The notes under the pieces were generated by a model. The model saw only the letters and a program-made list of their open reading frames with translations. It made no database searches and was not told the DNA's origin. The translations under genes and the position numbers were made by a program. DNA of 21,251 nt, taken from positions 40,903 to 62,153 of the forward strand of contig MU657262.1 of NCBI GenBank assembly GCA_026770575.1. The letters run 5' to 3'. Shown here piece after piece: positions 8,122-18,304 of the stretch (position 1 is the stretch's first letter; each line of letters begins with the position of its first letter). Source of the stretch: Pelagophyceae sp. CCMP2097. Taxonomy: Eukaryota; Sar; Pelagophyceae.

Positions 8122-11100
8122 ATGCCCCCGACGACCGACTTCCCCTCGATGAGCCCTAAGAAGGCCGCCGCCGCCGCGAAAGGTGCGCCGGCTTTGAGAT
8201 TCCGACTCAGAACGTCCCATGATTGCCACAATAGGCGCGCACGACCCCGCGGCCAAGGAGCCGAAGAACGGCGAGCTCAAGCCGTCGGCGGCGCAGCTGA
8301 AGAAGTGCATCGCGGCGTCTTTGTGGCCTCTTTGTCCCGCGCGCGCGCGTCAAGCGATCTTGGCCTCGTTGAAGGCGCTCCCCGCAGGCTGCACGGCAAC
8401 GTCGAGGCGACGATCAAGGCCCTCGACGCCGGCTTTTCGACGGACGACGACCACGAAGCTGCGCTTTGGCTCCTAGCCGAACTCGAAGCCACGCCAGCCG
8501 TCCGACGCCGCGTCCTTGGCGCCGGGTATTTGTGCTGCCTCTGAATCACCAGAGGGGCGACGGGGCGGCCGGCCAGGAGTTTGGGGAAACGTCTCCGGGG
8601 CTGCGCAAATTGCGTCTGTCGAGAGATGCTCCCGTGAAACTTTCTGGCCGCGCGTCTTGGATTCTCGTCCTTAGCTCGAGGCCTTCTTCCCGGACTACCT
8701 GCCCAAAGTCCTCGACGCGGTCGGGTCGAAGAAGACTGCCGTGCGCGGCGCCGGCGAGGCGGCGCTGCGCAAGGTGTTTAAAGTTTCAAGTTTGGCGGCC
8801 TCCCTCGAGCTGGAATCGCTCATCGAGGCCACTGCAGACGAGCGGGCCTGGCAGACGCGCGCCGCAGCCCTCCGGCGCCTCGAGCAGCTCGCCCAGACGG
8901 ACCCCTCGGCCATCGCAAGCTTCCTGCCGCTGGTGCGTGGGCACGGTTTTGGAAAGGGCCTCTCGTCGACCCTTCCGACCGCCTTCCAACGTTTCAAACT
9001 AGGTCGTGCCCGCTGTGACCGCCTGCCTCTGGGACACGAAGCCGCAAGTGGCGGCGGCGGCGCGCGACGTGCGTTTGTTTCGTCGGGGGATCCTCGCGGC
9101 GCACCCCGTCCTTAGGCCATGAAGGAGTCCTTCGCTCTTTGCGGCAACCGCGACATCGAGCCGGTCCTCCCGGCGCTGGCGTCGTGCGCGATCCGGCCGC
9201 GCGAGGTGCCCGAGTGCGTGCACGCGCTCTCGGCGACGACTTTTGTTCAGAGCGTGGACGCGGCCACTCTGGCCGTCGTCGTGCCGCTGCTGGCGCGCGC
9301 CCTCGGCGAGCGCGGCGCCGGCGCCACGGCGCTCAAGAGGCAGGCGGCGCTCATCATCTGCAACATGTCGCTCCTTGTCGACGATGCCCGTGACGCGGCA
9401 CCGTATGGACGCCCGCGTCTGGGATATTGTCGGAAGACGTGGCAATCGGAAGGCGCCGCAACACGCACCAGTCGAGACGGCGTGCAAACGGAGCACAAGC
9501 AGAGAGACATGCCGGGGCGAGACCCCTCGTCGAAGAGCGCGTGGGGCCTTAAGACATGAGGGTGCCTTTGGATGGACGCTCACGCTCACGCATAGGTTCT
9601 TGCCCAAGCTGCTCCCCGGCCTCGCAAAGCTCGCCGACGAGATGGCGGACCCGGAGGCGCGCGCCGTCTGCGAGCGCAGCGTCGCGCTCATGCGCACGCC
9701 GGCCGCGTCTGCGAGGCGCGGGTTGCGGGGGCCGCCGCAATAGAGGCCGTGAGAGGACGCACAGAGACGAATGCTAGGGGAAGACACTTCATAGACGAGA
9801 GACGAGTTCTCGCCCGTCGCAGCCTGGCCGCTTTGCTAGGCGACAAGCGTAGACGCTGCCGCGCGTAGGTAAGCTGGAGGCGCGGTGCGCCGGCGTCGCC
9901 GCCTTCTCCGCCGTCGCCCAAGCCGTCGACGCGCGCGGCCTGCGCCAGGAGCTCGTCGGCGCGGAGACGCCGCTGCGCGCTCGAGCGCGGTGGCACGCGT
10001 CGAAGCGCGGCGCGGCGCTGGCCGCGAGGCGCAACTTTGAAGCCGTCGCGTGGACCGCCGCGCTGTCGCCGGCCTTGACGGCGTGCTTCCCCGGCGGCGT
10101 TTCAGAAGCCGTCGAGGCGGCGCGCCTCGTGGCGGTGGACGTTTCGGCGCTGAAGGAGGCGCGCACCGAGGACGACGACGACGTCGCCGAGGAGCTCTGC
10201 AACTGCACTTTTACGCTGGCTTATGGGACCAAGACGCTCTTACACTCTGCGACTTTACGCCTGAAGCGCGGCTACAAGTACGGTCTTTTAGGAGCAAACG
10301 ACTCTGGCAAGACGACTTTGATGCGCAGCATTGCGAACGGGCAGTTGGAGGGCTTCCCGCCCGCGGACGAGGTCCGGACCGTCTTCGTCGAGGCGGACAT
10401 TCTCGGCGAACTCTCGCATTTGCCCTGCCTGGACTACATCTTCAACGACGCGCGCATCCAAGCGTGCAAGGTGGACCGCGACGCCGTCGCGGCCATGATG
10501 CTCAGAGTCGGCTTCACCAAGAAGATGCTCAACGACTCCGTCACGACTTTATCGGGCGGCTGGCGCATGAAGCTGGCCATGTCGCGGGCCATGCTGCAGC
10601 GGGCGGACATTTTGCTGCTCGACGAGCCGACGAACCACTTGGACGTCATGAATGTAAAGTGGGTCAAGGACTATTTGAAGTCGTTGAAGGACGTCACCTG
10701 CATCATGGTCTCGCACGACTCGGGCCTGCTGAACGACGTCTGCGACCATATTATTGAAATTGCGGACCTGAAGCTGGACGTATTCCGAGGCAACCTCTCG
10801 GCGTTCGTCAAGGTGTGTTGCTGTGTCGTTCAGTGGCAAACTTGCCATCCCCAGAGAGCGGCATCGCAGGGGCTCGGCGATGGGCGTGGCCGCTTTGCCC
10901 TGCGTGATTCTGATAGTACTTTTCCCTACGCTTTTCCCTTCGCGTTTCCGACGGATGTATAGGTGCGCCCCGAGGCGCGGTCGTATTTCGAGCTCAAGTC
11001 TTCAAAGCTCAAGTTCGCCTTCCCCAAGCCGGGTCCCATCGAGGGCGTCAAGTCCAAGGGCAAGGCTTTGATCAAGGTGGACAAGTGCGCGTACCGCTAT

Positions 11101-12461
11101 CCGATCAACGACCAGGACACGATTGAAAAGGCCACCGTCCAAGTCTCCCTCTCCTCCCGCGTCGCCTGCGTCGGGCCCAACGGCGCGGGCAAGTCGACGC
11201 TGATCAAGGTGCTGACGGGCGAAGTGGAGCCGACGAAGGGCGTGGTGTGGCAGCACCCGAACGCCCGAATGGGCTACATTGCGCAGCACGCGTATGACAG
11301 CCGCGTCTGCAGAGCACAGAGGCCCCGTGGACGCCAGAGGATGACGCGGCCTGGCCGCGGTGCGAAAAGGGACAGTCCCCAGGCTCGTCTTGCGCAAAGG
11401 GACGGGTGACCCACGGCACGCTTGTAGGTTCCACCACATCGAGTCGCATTTGAACAAGACGCCCAACGAGTACATCCGGTGGCGCTACGCCGGCGGCGAC
11501 GACCGCGAGGCGATTGCCAAGGACACTATGCAGTTGTCCGATTCTGAGAAAGCGGCGCAGCAGCAGCAAATCGAGTGGGTGGTCACCGACCCGGAGACGG
11601 AGAAAGTGACAAAGTCCAAAAGAGTGATTGCGCGCTTGACGGGCGAGCGCAAGACTGACAAGGCGACGAAGGAGCACGCGTACGAGATTCAATGGAAGGC
11701 GCCGTACGAAGGCGACTTGCACCGCGTCTACTTGCCGATCAAGAAGCTCATCAAGTACGGCTGGGCAAAGTCGTGCAAAAAGGTCGACGTCCGCGTCGCC
11801 CAAGCCGCCTCTGGCCTCTTCCGGCCGCTCACGTCGACGAACGTGGAGCTGCACCTGAAGAACGTGGGGTTGGAGGCCGAGTTTGCGACGTGGGAAAGCA
11901 GCGTCCTTTGCGACTTTGGTCGGCAGACCGCCTCCTGCAGTCGCCATCCCCCGCTCTAGGCACCACCGCATCTCTGCTTTGTCGGGCGGGCAAAAGGTCA
12001 AGGTGGTTTTGGGCGCGGCCATGTGGATGCAGCCGCACATCGTCATCCTCGACGAGCCTACGAATTACCTCGACCGCGAGTCGCTCGGCGCTCTGGCCGA
12101 CGCGATTCGCGGCTTTGAAGGTGGCGTGGTCATTATCTCGCACAATAATGACTTCACGACTGCTTTATGCCCGGAGACTTGGGTCGTTGAAAAAGACGCC
12201 GACGGCATCGCGCGCCCGAACTGCCAGGGCGACCCGGAGTGGATGAAGAACGCGCTGGCGACGAAATGTTCGGACCAGCAGTTGTTAACCGAAGTCACGG
12301 ACGCGTTTGGGAACGTCACCGAAGTCAAGACGAAGAAGACGCTGAACAAAAAGGAGCAAAAGGGCCAGATGAAAAAGGTCAAGGACAAGATCAAGGCCGG
12401 CTTGGAGTTGGACGAGGAGGAGGAGGAGTTTGCCAATGAGCAAGGACTCTTCGCCGTCTAG
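8122..12461 (+). CDS. Translation elongation factor 3 (eEF3), ABC-F ATPase
   Basis: Ribosome-bound ATPase that in fungi helps release E-site tRNA during elongation; about 1,080 residues (fungal ~1,044). Exons: 8122-8182, 8235-8316, 8388-~8511, 8675-8932, 9003-9068, 9116-9402, 9596-~9721, ~9869-10812, 10963-11291, 11428-11889, 11960-12461. HEAT repeats come first (ACLWDTKPQVAAAARDAMKE, ALSATTFVQSVDAATL, APFLPKLLPGL). ABC1 has the unusual Walker A GANDSGKTT, signature LSGGWRMKLAM and Walker B ILLLDEPTNHLD. ABC2 has GPNGAGKST, LSGGQKVKVVL and VILDEPTNYLD; between its Walker A and signature lies the eEF3 chromodomain-like insert (HAYEIQWKAPYEG). The C-terminal tail is Lys/Glu-rich. Most junctions rebuild conserved sequence. 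Two are unsure: the 8511 donor, and the 9721/9869 pair, where no GT-AG choice keeps frame. Confidence 0.95.
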
Positions 12462-12871
12462 CCCGTTGAGCCGACGGCTCGATCTTCGCCGTCCAAGGTC
12501 TCGACGTGCTGCGCGCCCGGGCCACGGCAGCGCCCGAGCGCCGGGGCCCGCGGCGACCGCCCCCCGCTGCCCCGGCAGCCCCGCACGGCCCATAGCAAGA
12601 TGTACATTCAGATCAGACCGCGGCCCACCGCACCAGCCCTTCCCGGCGCCATTGAAGCAGACATAACACTTACATACCACACGCCCGGGGCCTGCCGCGG
12701 GCATCGCATTCGCCAGTGTTCGAAAGGTGAAGGACGCGGCGCTAACGCGAACAAAAAGCTTGAAAATAGATCTAGGAATTCCTAATCGATTTCTGGCGAT
12801 CGCGCGACGCCGAGCCGCGGCCGCGGCCCCCGGGCCCTTCTTGCGCCAAAGCAGTGGCCCTCGACGGGTGG
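12462..12871. promoter_or_regulatory. Intergenic region between eEF3 and methyltransferase
   Basis: 410 bases between two genes on the same strand, holding the eEF3 3' UTR and the next promoter. GAGCCGACGGCTC, a tight inverted repeat, lies just after the eEF3 stop codon (12469-12481). TAGGAATTCCTA, a perfect 12-base palindrome related to the one at 6153, lies at 12773-12784, 88 bases before the next ATG. I see no tRNA or other RNA gene. Confidence 0.5.
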
Positions 12872-14404
12872 ATGGCGTCCATCGTGTATTACGGCAAGGT
12901 TGTGGCCCGTCGGCCGCGCAAGGACGCTTCCGTCTTGCTCAGGCTCGCAGTCGTCTCGCAGGCCCCCGCATCCGGCGACGACCTCCTCGCCGCGGCGCCG
13001 GGCCTCGCGAGGGTCGGCGACGGCGTGTTTCGCGTCCTGCGCGTCGTGCCCGACGGCGCGTGCGGGCCGCCCGGAGTATCGCGGACGACGGCGTTCGAAC
13101 CGGCGGCCGCGGCCTCCAAAACGCACCTCGACCTCGTCAGCGTCGGCGCGCACGTCCTCGCGCAGACGCTCGCGTGTGGACCCGTCGCGGAAGACTTTGC
13201 AGACGAACCGCACTGCGACCGCATCACCGGCGAGTGGCCTCGGTCGGTGGACGGCGCCGCACCTGCGTCGGATTCGGCCGTCGCGCCGTTTGCGACGCGG
13301 CTGCGGCTCGTGAGCATCGCGCCGAGTTCGCCGATGCTGCAGCGTTTGCTGGACGTGGCGGCCTTGTTGCCTCTTGGGTTCGTGGACCAGGTGCTAACGC
13401 CGAATCCGAACAACTTCAAACGCAACGTGCGGTCCGCGCCCATCGCCGCGACGCCGCCGCAGCCGACGGACGCAGACGCCGCCGAAGGAGCGGCTTGGCC
13501 ATTGAAAACGACTGCAAAACAGCACGTCGCCCTCCTGCTCTCGCACTCGGCGCGGTCGCGTATGCGGCCGCCGCCGCCCGCCGAGGTCGCCATGCTCGCG
13601 CAGCACTTTGACCGCGTCGCGCTTCATGCCGTGCGCGAGCTCGAGGCGCCGATTGTGCCCGAGACTTATCAGACGAACCTCCTCTTCACAAACGCAGACG
13701 CACCGTCGCGCCACGGGTGCGTCTGCCGAAGAGACGCGCTTTGCTGACCGGCAGATAGGCACACGACGCGCGCGGGCTACCTCTCCGGCAAGAAACTGCC
13801 GCAGCTCTACACCATCTTCGCTTTACTCCCGCCCCTCCCTCCGCACCCACTCCGGTTCCTCGACGTCGGCGGCGGGCGGTGTGACCTCGCGCTGAACCTT
13901 TTAGATCATCTCTCTTCGATGGGCCGCTTTGGCGACTCGATTACGGTCCTAGACAACAACCAGCCTTCCCTCGACTGCGGCCGGAGGCGGCTCGAGGGCG
14001 ACGCGCGCGGGTTGAACATTACGTTCGTGCAGAGCGACTTTGAAGCGTACGCGCCTCGGGAAGACTTCTTCGCCACTTTCGGGCTCCACCCGTGCGGTTC
14101 TTTGACGGACCAAATCCTACGACTGGCGTCCGGCTTCACGACAAAAGCCGTCATCGTCGTACCGTGCTGCTACGCAAAGTGCAGGCCCGACCTCGGGTCC
14201 GCCTGGCTCGTTGCGGAGCGCGACGGCGCGGTGCTGTGCCGCCTCTGCGAGAAGAACGAAGACGACGCCACTTCGACGAGAGCCATGCGCGTCGTCAACG
14301 CCATGCGCCTCGCGCACTACCGGCACGACGGCTGGGCCTGGGAGACGTGCGGGTTTGATCGCGCCTTTTCCAAGAAGAACTTTGTCCTCGTCGGGAGGCG
14401 ATGA
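12872..14404 (+). CDS. SAM-dependent methyltransferase, Methyltransf_32-like
   Basis: 496 residues in two exons (12872-13716 and 13759-14404). The 42-base intron has donor GTGCGT and acceptor GATAG, and the join gives SRHG/HTTRAGYLSGKK. The C-terminal half is a class I methyltransferase: glycine-rich SAM loop FLDVGGGRCDLAL (from about 315), acidic strand-two end TVLDNN (about 344-349), GLHPCGSLTDQILRLA (390 on) and VVPCCYAK (415-422). The last two motifs recall the Methyltransf_32 group (METTL25, GSTCD and relatives; TRMT13 has a similar H-x-CG plus CC pattern). The substrate cannot be read from the sequence. The N-terminal ~270 residues, Ala/Pro-rich, match nothing I recognise. The ATG was chosen as the first in frame; the frame is open a little further upstream. 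Confidence 0.8.
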
Positions 14405-14828
14405 CGGTAATACAAGCTTCCTTTGACGGTGCGACGCGCTGAAGGGGGTGCGGATCGGCCGACCGTGGCCCGGTGAAGCACCTGCCGGTAGAAGCACATG
14501 GCGACAGTGTGTCACGCGTTCTGCGAGACCCGTCTCGGAACAATATTATTCGAATTTGAAAAAGGAGCCGTTCCGCAAGTTGCCGGACCGCCGAGCTGGG
14601 CAACGTCGTTATGAGCGGCGCCGCTCGGCGAGCACGCAGGCCTCCCGTGCGCGGCTCCGCGCGGCCGCGCGGTTGTAAATGCACTCGGAAATGGCCTGCG
14701 CACCTGTTCATCTCTCTCTCCTTGAAGATCTCAGAGTTGGAATCCAGCTGTCAAATTCCTTCTGTCTCGTGCCAGAGCCCAAGAAGCTTCCCGCCCCGCA
14801 AGAACCCCGCGCCACAAGAACCCCCGCT
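14405..14828. other. Intergenic region
   Basis: 424 bases between the methyltransferase and the small secreted-protein candidate. It includes an AT-rich patch near 14540 (CAATATTATTCG). No repeat, RNA gene or conserved coding sequence was seen. Confidence 0.5.
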
Positions 14829-15137
14829 ATGTCGCACCTCCTGCCGCTCCTCCTCGCCTGCGCGTTCGTGCTGGTGCGCGGGCGCCATGGCGCATCCGCG
14901 ATTCCGTTTTACGCAAGATCCATCCCTCTTTACGCCCGCGACCTCGGCTGCACCCTCGGCTATGAATTGGAGCCCATCAGCGACCAGTCAAAGTCCGCCT
15001 ACGAGGGCCAAGACGTCTGCGTCGTCTCCGCGCATGGCCAGCGAAGCGCCGGCTGTTCAAGATGCCCGCAGCGCCTCTCCCTCGAGCACGCGCTCGAAGA
15101 CGCCGCAAAGAGGCACCCGCTCCGCGCAAACGTCTGA
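14829..15137 (+). CDS. Possible small secreted protein, unknown family
   Basis: I do not recognise this protein. The ATG opens a 102-residue frame with a textbook signal peptide: MSHLLPLLLACAFVLVRG, with likely cleavage near GASA (about 22-25). The mature part has a small duplication, IPFYARSIPLYARD, then DLGCTLGYELEPISDQS and four cysteines spread over about 40 residues (LGC, DVC, AGC, SRC). A Cys-rich secreted or membrane-surface peptide, or the first exon of a longer spliced gene, are both possible. The frame is also open upstream of this ATG without convincing sequence. No neighbour suggests a role. The helicase gene converges on it from the other side. Confidence 0.4.
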   Translation: MSHLLPLLLACAFVLVRGRHGASAIPFYARSIPLYARDLGCTLGYELEPISDQSKSAYEGQDVCVVSAHGQRSAGCSRCPQRLSLEHALEDAAKRHPLRANV

Positions 15138-15675
15138 CCACCCACCACCGCGCGCCTACCGAGGCCCGCGCCACACCGGCAGCCGCCCCCACGCTCACCC
15201 CCACCCTCTCGAAGCCCTCTCGCAGCCGTCGGTACACCCACTTGTTCACTGTCCCTCCTCCTCCGCCACTCGGCGTCCTCCCTTTCGCACGCGCGCACGC
15301 ACGCGCTCTCTGCGCTCCGGCGCCTCGACGCGCACCCAACACCACATAAACAGCGCCACAGCGCACCTCGCACGCGTTCCTCGCGAGATGACCTCCTTAC
15401 TATAATAACATGTACTTTCTGTGAACACGATCCCACGCCCCGGCGGGCCTCGCCTGCCTACGAAGCGCTGCGATCGATGGAGTGGACGTCCCGCTCCGAT
15501 CGACAACGAATATCGACGTCGCCACGGTCCCCGACTGAACCCGACGCCCTTGAGAAGCCCGCGGGCATCTATTCTGTTCGACAAATTAGAAAGGGCCGCC
15601 TTCGCACGCCAGGAACGAGGGAGCGGCTGCGGCTCCGCGTGGCGGACCTTCACGTCGTCGGCCGCGGGCGCGCGC
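15138..15675. other. Convergent intergenic region, C-rich
   Basis: 538 bases between the small-protein candidate and the helicase stop codon. Its first part is C-rich on this strand (15180-15280), and an alternating purine-pyrimidine tract lies at 15286-15306. The rest (15400-15675) is probably the helicase 3' UTR and flank. No supported gene on either strand. Confidence 0.5.
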
Positions 15676-18126
15676 TCATGTCCTCGGCTTTTTCGATTTC
15701 CCGCCGCCGCCGCGGCCGCCTCCCTTGCCGCCGCCCTTGCCGCCCTTGCCCTTGCCGCCCTTGCCGCGGCCGCCGCCTTTGTTCTGTTGCTTCTTACCGC
15801 CGAAGACGTCGGCTTGCTTTTGGTTTGCAATTGCGCCTTCTTCGTCGTCGTCGTCGTCGTCTTCGTCGCGCCGGCCGCGCTTGCCCGTCAGGCCCTGTTC
15901 GCGCAGCGACATGGTCGCCAAACGCTGCGCCTCGCCGACGCGCTCGAGGAAGACCAGCGCGGATTCCTCGTCCGCCTCGTACGCGGGAAGCTTCTGTCCG
16001 ATGAGGTGTTCCAGGCCTAGCGGGTGAAGTCCGCAAAACCCGTTGACGCGACCTTGTGAACAGCCGACATCAACCTCAAGGCCGTGCTGCGAGGCAGATT
16101 CAAACAGCGGTGAGCGGACGCTCTCATCGAAGACCCTCGGGCAGCCTTGCTGCAAGATGGCTCCGACGAGGGACGGCCCACCGGCTCTCGCGACCGCGCG
16201 GCAAGAAGAGACGCACGTTGGTACAGCTCGACGTCGTACTGGGTGACGAAGGCGATGGCGCGGCCGGCGCGGCCGGCGCGCGCCGTGCGGCCGACTCTGT
16301 GGATGTACTCCTTTCCGTGGCTCGGGATGTCATAATTCAAAACCAAATCCACGCTCGGAATGTCCAGGCCGCGCGAGGCCACGTCCGTCGCCACCAAGAT
16401 CGTCGCGTCGCCTGCGCGGGAGGCCTTTCAAACGCGGCTCTCAAGAGCGCTCCCTCGCGACAATAAGTGAACGCACCGGCCTTGAACTTGCGGAGCGCCC
16501 CGAGGCGCTTGGGTTGCGGCATCTGGCCGTGGAGGCAGGTGGCGTCGAAGCCGAGGTTGCGCAGGAGGAGCGTGAGGCGCTGCGTCCCGGTGCACGTTGC
16601 GGCGAAGATTAAAGTCGTCTGCCCAGAGAGCTCCGAGAGCAGGTAGGCCAGGTAGCAGTCCTTGTACTTTGCGGGGACAAAAAGATACTGCTGAATCAGC
16701 TGGCGCGGCGTGGCGAACTTTTCGGAGACTTCGATCTTGACAGGTCGGTGCAGCGCCGCCCTTTGCAATTTAGCGACCTTGGAGGTCATCGTCGCGGAAA
16801 ACAGCATCGACGTGCGCCCTTCGCGCGGCATGGCGCCGACGATGACGTCGAGCTCCTTCTCGAAATCCATCGAAAGCATGCGGTCCGCCTCGTCCATGAC
16901 CAAACACTTGACGTTGCGCAGCGAAAACCCCTTCGTGTTCTCCAAATGGTCCACGAGCCGACCCGGCGTCGCGGTGACGATGTGAGGCAGCTTCGCCAGA
17001 GCCACGGCTTGTTCGACCATGTCGATGCCGCCGACGACGCAGCAGCACCGCAGGCCGATGCCGCGGCCCAAAGCGTCAAACACCTCGTGGATCTGCACCG
17101 CAAGCTCGCGAGTCGGCGCCTAGGATGGATGATGGGAAAGGATCTCTTTGCAGGGTGCCACACCACTTTCCCCGGCAAAGTCGGCGCGGGAATGCACGAG
17201 CGCGACGGCGAAGAGGCGCGAGGGTTGGAGCAGCAGCTTGTGCAGGATGGGCAGCGCGAACGCGCCCGTCTTGCCCGACCCCGTCTCCGCGAGGCCGATG
17301 ACGTCGCGGCCCGCGATGCCGTGCGGGATGGCCTCGCGCTGGATGGCCGTCGGCCTACGGGAAGTGCTCCTGGACCCACCTTTTTGACGCATCCCAAACG
17401 ACGCACTTGGTCCACTTGAGGCCCATGCAGGCGTCGACGAGGGACGCGTGCAGGCCGAGCGCCGCCCAGGCCGGTGCGCCCGTGAGCTCGCCGTCGACTG
17501 CCGGGGCGCCCGGCTCCGTCGCGTCGACAGTAATCTCGAGCCCGTCCTCCGGCGCCACCGCCACGGCGTCGTCGTCGTCGTTATCGTCGTCGTCTCTCCT
17601 GCGCGGCCGAGTGTCTTCTTCTGGCGCGGGGCGCGAGGAGCGCGGCGGCGCACCTCTCGGCCGCGTCTTCGTCGTCCTCCTCGTCGCCCTCTTCGACATC
17701 GTCCGCTTCCTCTGCGACGGGCTCCGGCTGCTTCTTCGCCTTCTTCGAACCCGGCGACGCGCCCGACGTCTTCTTCGGCGCAGCGGCGCTCGCGGCGGCG
17801 TCGGCGGCCGGCGGCGCGGCCGCCGCGGCCTTTTTCCGGGCGTCGGCGGGCGACTTGGCCGGCGACTTGGCCTGTTTCCGGCTGGGCGACGCGCCCGCAG
17901 CGCCCGCCGAAGCGTCGCGGTAGTAGCCCGTCTTGCCGGCCTTTGTCGTGAACACGAACCTACGCCGCCGGCGCTCCAGAAGGGCCCGTGCGCCTCTCAC
18001 AGACATTTGAAAGACGCCGCCTTTGAACCCCGGGCGCACGCCCTTGAACTTGGGCGCCGCGACGAAGTCGCCACTCTCCGACGGCGGCGCCGCCGCCGCT
18101 CTGCCCTTCTTCTTAGACGCTTCCAT
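15676..18126 (-). CDS. DEAD-box RNA helicase, DDX47/Rrp3 type
   Basis: Nucleolar RNA helicase for 18S rRNA maturation (role known from Rrp3/DDX47), 643 residues. Exons: 18126-18029, 17959-17654, 17598-17407, 17354-17198, 17119-16477, 16411-16217, 16016-15676; all phases agree. Core: Q motif [13 protein letters not shown] (197 on), Walker A AETGSGKT (221-228), PTREL, TPGR, DEAD (327-330), SAT (359-361), VASRGLDIP and HRVGRTAR (503-510). [32 protein letters not shown] and [20 protein letters not shown] are specific to DDX47. The C-terminal tail is acidic, then Gly/Lys-rich. The first ~180 residues are extra compared with the animal protein: a [17 protein letters not shown] motif (32-48), then Ala/Lys/Pro-rich and acidic stretches. 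That part joins the core through a 55-base intron (17599-17653), which makes the needed frame change. A shorter start at 17699 is the alternative. Confidence 0.94.
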
Positions 18127-18304
18127 GGGATATGGCGATATATTGGCAATCCTCGTTTTGGCGTTAATATGGCTTTGAAATAAGCCTTATTCCGGGGACC
18201 CGTGTCCGACGCCGAGCGGCAAGGCGCGGTGCGCCACCAAACGCGGCGACGTGCAAGGAGCCGACTCGCATTCTTAGAGTACACAAAGAGGAGCAGGCAC
18301 AATA
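18127..18304. promoter_or_regulatory. Helicase upstream region
   Basis: 178 bases between the helicase start codon and the WD40 stop codon, both genes on the minus strand. It must hold the WD40 3' UTR and probably the helicase promoter. An AT-rich stretch, GATATATTGG, lies at 18136-18145, close to the ATG. Nothing else stands out. Confidence 0.4.

Noticed and set aside
13608..14711. Other long open frames opposite and beside the methyltransferase
   Set aside because: They are Arg/Ala/Pro-rich shadows of the real coding frame, as in all GC-rich genes of this window.
15180..15210. G-quadruplex on the minus strand
   Set aside because: Only three clear G runs of three or more are present in the short span, so the usual four-run rule is not met.
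15286..15306. Alternating CGCACGCG tract as a functional Z-DNA site
   Set aside because: The tract is short and common in GC-rich DNA; nothing else supports a function.
17355..17699. Helicase as a separate short gene starting at ATG 17699, with another gene at 18126
   Set aside because: A 55-base GTGCGC...CAG intron joins the two frames in phase, and the 17699 start would overlap that intron. Kept only as an alternative.
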